A stretch of DNA of 25,997 bases from Nitrospirae bacterium CG2_30_53_67. Its GTDB lineage: Bacteria; CG2-30-53-67. This document shows positions 23,247 to 25,997 of this stretch, piece by piece; positions within the stretch are counted from its first letter, which is position 1, and every line of letters begins with the position of its first letter. The DNA lies in contig MNYV01000029.1 in NCBI GenBank assembly GCA_001873285.1, forward strand, positions 1-25,997, written 5' to 3'. The translations under genes were made by a program, and so were the position numbers. The notes under the pieces were generated by a model, which had not been told where the DNA came from, did no database searches, and was given only the letters and a program-made list of their open reading frames with translations.

Positions 23247-24000
23247 GGAGCAATACCTCAATAGCCAGGTGCCGGTAATGCAGGGCTCCGGGCGAGTTGG
23301 CCGAGTATTTGATGACCGGTTTCCGGTAAAGTTCAGCCTCGCTCAGGGTGATGTTTCTCGGTATCAATGTGGTAAAGAGCTTGTCCCCGAAGGTCTGCTT
23401 GATCTCATGATAGAGAATCCTGTGCAAAGTCGTCTTTTTGTCGAACATGGTGATCAGGACTCCCATGAGATTGATTTGATGCCCGAGCTGCTGATGAATG
23501 GTGCTGATCATCTTGTTCAGCATATCGAATCCTTTAATGGCATAATATTTGGCCTCCGTCGGGATGATGATGTCGCTTGACGCCAGGAGGGCGTTTAAGC
23601 TTAAAATCCCGAGAGACGGAGGACAATCAATGATGACGAAGTCGTAATCTCCGTTGATCTCCTTCAGCGCGTTTCTCAGGATATAAGGTCTGGAATTCCT
23701 GCCGGCCAATCGGACTTCACAGCCGGCCAGGTTCATATGAGCCGGGAGCAGGTCCAGGGTCTCCATCATGGTCCGGCGCCGGACTTCGCTGACCTTGGTC
23801 TTTTCATCCATGATGAGGTCATAAACCGTCTTGTCCAGCGTGTCAGGATCCACATTCAGCCCGATGCTTGCATTGGCCTGCGAATCCATGTCGATCAGCA
23901 ATACCCGCTGTCCCAGTTCCGCCAGGCACGCAGAGAGGTTGATGGCCGTCGTGGTCTTCCCGATCCCTCCTTTCTGGTTGATGATGGAAATGGACCTCAT
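23239..24000 (-). CDS. ParA/Soj-family ATPase within a type II secretion operon
   Basis: A 253-residue deviant-Walker-A ATPase. It shows KGGIGKTT (10-17, with the signature Lys10), the A-prime motif VLLIDMDSQ (33-41), the Walker B segment FVIIDCPPSLG, and ALLASSDIIIPTEAKYYAIK, all typical of ParA/Soj. Such ATPases position plasmids, chromosomes or large protein machines by ATP-dependent dimerisation on DNA or membrane. No parB-like gene adjoins. ATG 24000 puts the P-loop at the usual distance from the N-terminus. A GTG at 24090 would add 30 unrelated residues but shorten the gap to gspL to 10 bases, so the start is not certain. It lies between gspL and gspM in the same direction and overlaps gspM by eight bases. 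A role in placing the secretion machine is inferred. Confidence 0.88.
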   Translation of the reverse strand: MRSISIINQKGGIGKTTTAINLSACLAELGQRVLLIDMDSQANASIGLNVDPDTLDKTVYDLIMDEKTKVSEVRRRTMMETLDLLPAHMNLAGCEVRLAGRNSRPYILRNALKEINGDYDFVIIDCPPSLGILSLNALLASSDIIIPTEAKYYAIKGFDMLNKMISTIHQQLGHQINLMGVLITMFDKKTTLHRILYHEIKQTFGDKLFTTLIPRNITLSEAELYRKPVIKYSANSPGALHYRHLAIEVLLHD

Positions 24001-24100
24001 ACGATCTTGCCGCCAAGAATTTTCTCCTGAGATGATTCCTGTTCGGAGCGGGGAAAGACCCGCCGCCTCTTGATGCGCTTCATCATCCACGGGGTTGATA

Positions 24101-25645
24101 TCATGTTCCTTTGAATACGATTTTTATTTGAAAGTTGACATGGCTTTTGTCATTGTCCACCTTTGCATTGCTGACATTGACCTGATCTAAGATTTCCGAC
24201 TTTTTCAGCTCCTGTTCGATCCGGTTGACGGAATTGAAGGAATCCGTCCATCCGACGAAGCGGAGGGACTTATCGTCAAGGGTCAGGTCCGTGACCGCAA
24301 GCTCCAGATCAGCCGGGATCCGGACGCTGATCTCGTTTAGAATATCCAGGGCTGAAGGCTTTGCGCCGAAAACGTTTCTGAAGATCTCATTCTGTTTTTC
24401 AACCTCCTTGATATGGAGCTTCATCTGTTCTAATTCATTCACCACATTTTTGACATCGGGAAATGTTTCCTGAAGGATATGGCGGGTCTCTTTCTTTAAC
24501 TGGTTGTAATAGTGGCCCTTGGCTTGAATGCCGATGAAGTAGTCCACGAAGGATAGGAGAATAAAAAATCCCAGGATGGCTGCCGCATGGCGGATCTCCT
24601 TTTTTGATTCCATGATCCTGGAGATCATAGAGAATTTCTTTTTTCTGAAGGCGCATTTCAATGCATCCTTTCCCCCCTCCATCAGAGCCATCCCCAGAGG
24701 AGAATGGATCCCGGTCAGGTGATCTTTTCTCACCAGGTCATGAGGCAGGGCGGTCAGGGGATCGGTGATCTCGGTTTGGATGGACAACTCCTTTTCAAGG
24801 AGGGGGGGAAGCAGATGGATGCCCGGCCGGTCTCCGGTGACGTAGGCCTCCGACGGGGCCTTGGCGGAGGATCGGAGGAGATAAGTCCGGATACTCTTCC
24901 CGGCCTGGGAAGCGAGGGCCAATGGTTCCTGACCCAGGATATTGAGGAGTTCAGTGGTTTCGAGCGGGTTGACATCCCGAAGCCGTTCGGAGAGGGTTTG
25001 AGGATCCGTCCCTGTTTTCTCCTGGAGCCTTCCGAACAGGGCTTCAAGGCCCCAGCTGAGTCGTTGAATGTGTCCTGGAATCCCCCCTTCATACAGCGAA
25101 AGAAGGGTGTAATTCGATGAAACATGCAGGTGAAGACAGGAGCGGTCCTTCCGGATCCTTTGTGTTTGAAAGAGCGCGTTGGCTGCCGCAAGCGAAGAGA
25201 CGACGATCATGTTCAGAGGGATTCCCGCCTCTTCGAAGAGGGCGCTCCGCTGGTCCAGGATGGATCGGGGAAGGGCATAGACCAGAAGGTCGCTTTTCCC
25301 TTTTTCCTGCCTGATCATCCGGTAACAGGTTTCGAGGTCCTGAATCGGGAAGGGGACCAGGGGTTCGAGTTCATAGAGGATGACCTTGTCGATTTTAGAC
25401 CTCTCCCTGAATGGGACCGTGATCTGCCTGGTGATCAGCATGTCACCCGGCACAGACGCCACAACGCTCTCTCTCTGGATCTGATGTTCAGAGAAGAAGA
25501 GCGAGAGCGCATCCGGCGTGAGGGAGTCCCCGTCTATGACCTCCTCCATGAAGCGGAGAATCCGGACCAGCTTGCGCTGGACGGAGATTTCCACCGCCTG
25601 GATCCCGTATGCGTTGATCTCAATTCCCGTGATGATTCTCGCCAT
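24101..25645 (-). CDS. gspL: Type II secretion system protein L
   Basis: GspL recruits the secretion ATPase GspE to the inner membrane. The 514-residue protein has an actin-like cytoplasmic domain of the PilM/GspL type (about 1-300, beginning RIITGIEINAYGIQAVEIS and including KVILYELEPLVPFPIQDLE). A transmembrane helix follows near 352-372 (AAILGFFILLSFVDYFIGIQ), then a periplasmic PilN-like part with a coiled-coil (NELEQMKLHIKEVEKQNEIF) and a ferredoxin-like end (ILNEISVRIPADLELAVTDL). It is longer than the roughly 400 residues of enterobacterial GspL, in effect a PilM-PilN fusion. AAAGG lies about six bases before ATG 25645. It follows gspK by 24 bases and precedes the ParA gene. Confidence 0.85.
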   Translation of the reverse strand: MARIITGIEINAYGIQAVEISVQRKLVRILRFMEEVIDGDSLTPDALSLFFSEHQIQRESVVASVPGDMLITRQITVPFRERSKIDKVILYELEPLVPFPIQDLETCYRMIRQEKGKSDLLVYALPRSILDQRSALFEEAGIPLNMIVVSSLAAANALFQTQRIRKDRSCLHLHVSSNYTLLSLYEGGIPGHIQRLSWGLEALFGRLQEKTGTDPQTLSERLRDVNPLETTELLNILGQEPLALASQAGKSIRTYLLRSSAKAPSEAYVTGDRPGIHLLPPLLEKELSIQTEITDPLTALPHDLVRKDHLTGIHSPLGMALMEGGKDALKCAFRKKKFSMISRIMESKKEIRHAAAILGFFILLSFVDYFIGIQAKGHYYNQLKKETRHILQETFPDVKNVVNELEQMKLHIKEVEKQNEIFRNVFGAKPSALDILNEISVRIPADLELAVTDLTLDDKSLRFVGWTDSFNSVNRIEQELKKSEILDQVNVSNAKVDNDKSHVNFQIKIVFKGT

Positions 25646-25669
25646 TATGACCTTTTCATCCGCTTTTTA

Positions 25670-25997
25670 TCACTCTTCCCGCCAATACACGATGCTAACA
25701 TTATTATTCTTCCTTTGCAAGACTGCATGAACGAATTTTGTTACCTTATGGACTCGGACTGTGACGTAAGCCGAAAAATAGGCCGATTTTACGTCCCACA
25801 ACTCCTGCGGCACGCTGGATGCCCCGGGGAACTCCTGCTTAATATAGGTTGCAAAATCCTGCGTGGATTTGAAAGGGGCATCTTTACGGTATTCGGCAAG
25901 GGTCTCTCCGTCGATTCCGTCTGCGAGGGCGCTCAGGACCTGGGGGGGGGCCGTGTTCACATTGATCTTCCCGCCGCTCCAAACCGTGAAGATATCC
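25670..25997 (-). CDS. gspK: Type II secretion system minor pseudopilin K, C-terminal part (partial)
   Basis: GspK is the large tip pseudopilin of the T2SS. Only the last 109 residues are here; the frame is open to the window edge. They include DIFTVWSGG followed by KINVNTAPPQVLSALADGID, the conserved GspK motif after the helix-hairpin-helix-like region, and the closing strand segment SAYFSAYVTVRVHKVTKFVH. An in-frame GTG at 25960 is an internal valine codon, not a start. The gene ends 24 bases before gspL. The order K-L matches canonical T2SS operons, so E to J are expected outside the window on the right. Confidence 0.85.
   Translation of the reverse strand, partial: DIFTVWSGGKINVNTAPPQVLSALADGIDGETLAEYRKDAPFKSTQDFATYIKQEFPGASSVPQELWDVKSAYFSAYVTVRVHKVTKFVHAVLQRKNNNVSIVYWREE

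Noticed and set aside
1-25997. CRISPR arrays, tRNA or rRNA genes, intact integrases or transposases
   Set aside because: Looked for on both strands by eye; no repeat-spacer pattern, cloverleaf-like gene or transposase motif was found.

Overview
This window looks like chromosome of a Gram-negative bacterium. It encodes a bifunctional class A PBP, periplasmic L,D-transpeptidase and endopeptidase enzymes, a MacAB-type tripartite exporter and type II secretion (T2SS) inner-membrane proteins. Moderate-to-high GC, an MJ0042-type zinc-ribbon membrane protein and a Cys-type C-terminal sorting signal would fit Desulfobacterota (the old Deltaproteobacteria) or Nitrospirota. That is an impression from gene content, not a phylogenetic result. 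No tRNA, rRNA, CRISPR array or intact transposase was seen.

Layout. (1) 1-4290: the 3' end of prfC (release factor 3), then a tightly coupled exporter operon (adaptor, ABC ATPase, FtsX-type permease). Directly before it lies a short reading frame that looks like the last residues of a lost TolC-type gene. (2) 4359-7294: a WbuC-type cupin, then a divergent pair for glutathione synthesis, gshB (-) and gshA (+), with a good sigma-70 promoter in front of gshA. The GshB has unusual active-site loops. (3) 7397-11736: an octamer tandem repeat, nagZ (-), and a zinc-ribbon membrane protein followed two bases later by a PBP1A gene. (4) 11737-13848: an accessory patch with about 490 bp of hairpin-rich non-coding DNA (including a REP-like palindrome), an HD-GYP pseudogene that has lost its HD half, and an AbiEii-type nucleotidyltransferase/antitoxin pair with its own promoter and operator-like inverted repeat. 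(5) 13849-16254: mepK and ldtD homologues, adjacent as in E. coli, which cleave and make 3-3 peptidoglycan crosslinks. (6) 16485-22234: a two-gene unit of an exported STN-domain protein without a secretin barrel and a 1631-residue repeat protein ending in Gly7-Cys, a membrane segment and an Arg cluster. A strong bidirectional terminator follows. (7) 22287-25997 (-): a T2SS operon, gspK (partial)-gspL-parA-gspM, in which a ParA/Soj-type ATPase sits between gspL and gspM.

How the genes work together. NagZ, PBP1A, MepK and LdtD cover peptidoglycan synthesis, remodelling and recycling. GshA and GshB give a full two-step route to glutathione or a related thiol. The T2SS converges tail to tail with the giant repeat protein, which is a plausible surface-anchored or secreted product. 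The best candidates for something undescribed are the ParA-containing T2SS operon (with a GspM that has a long, basic-tipped cytoplasmic tail), the STN/giant-repeat/CTERM pair, and the GshB-like enzyme with altered loops.
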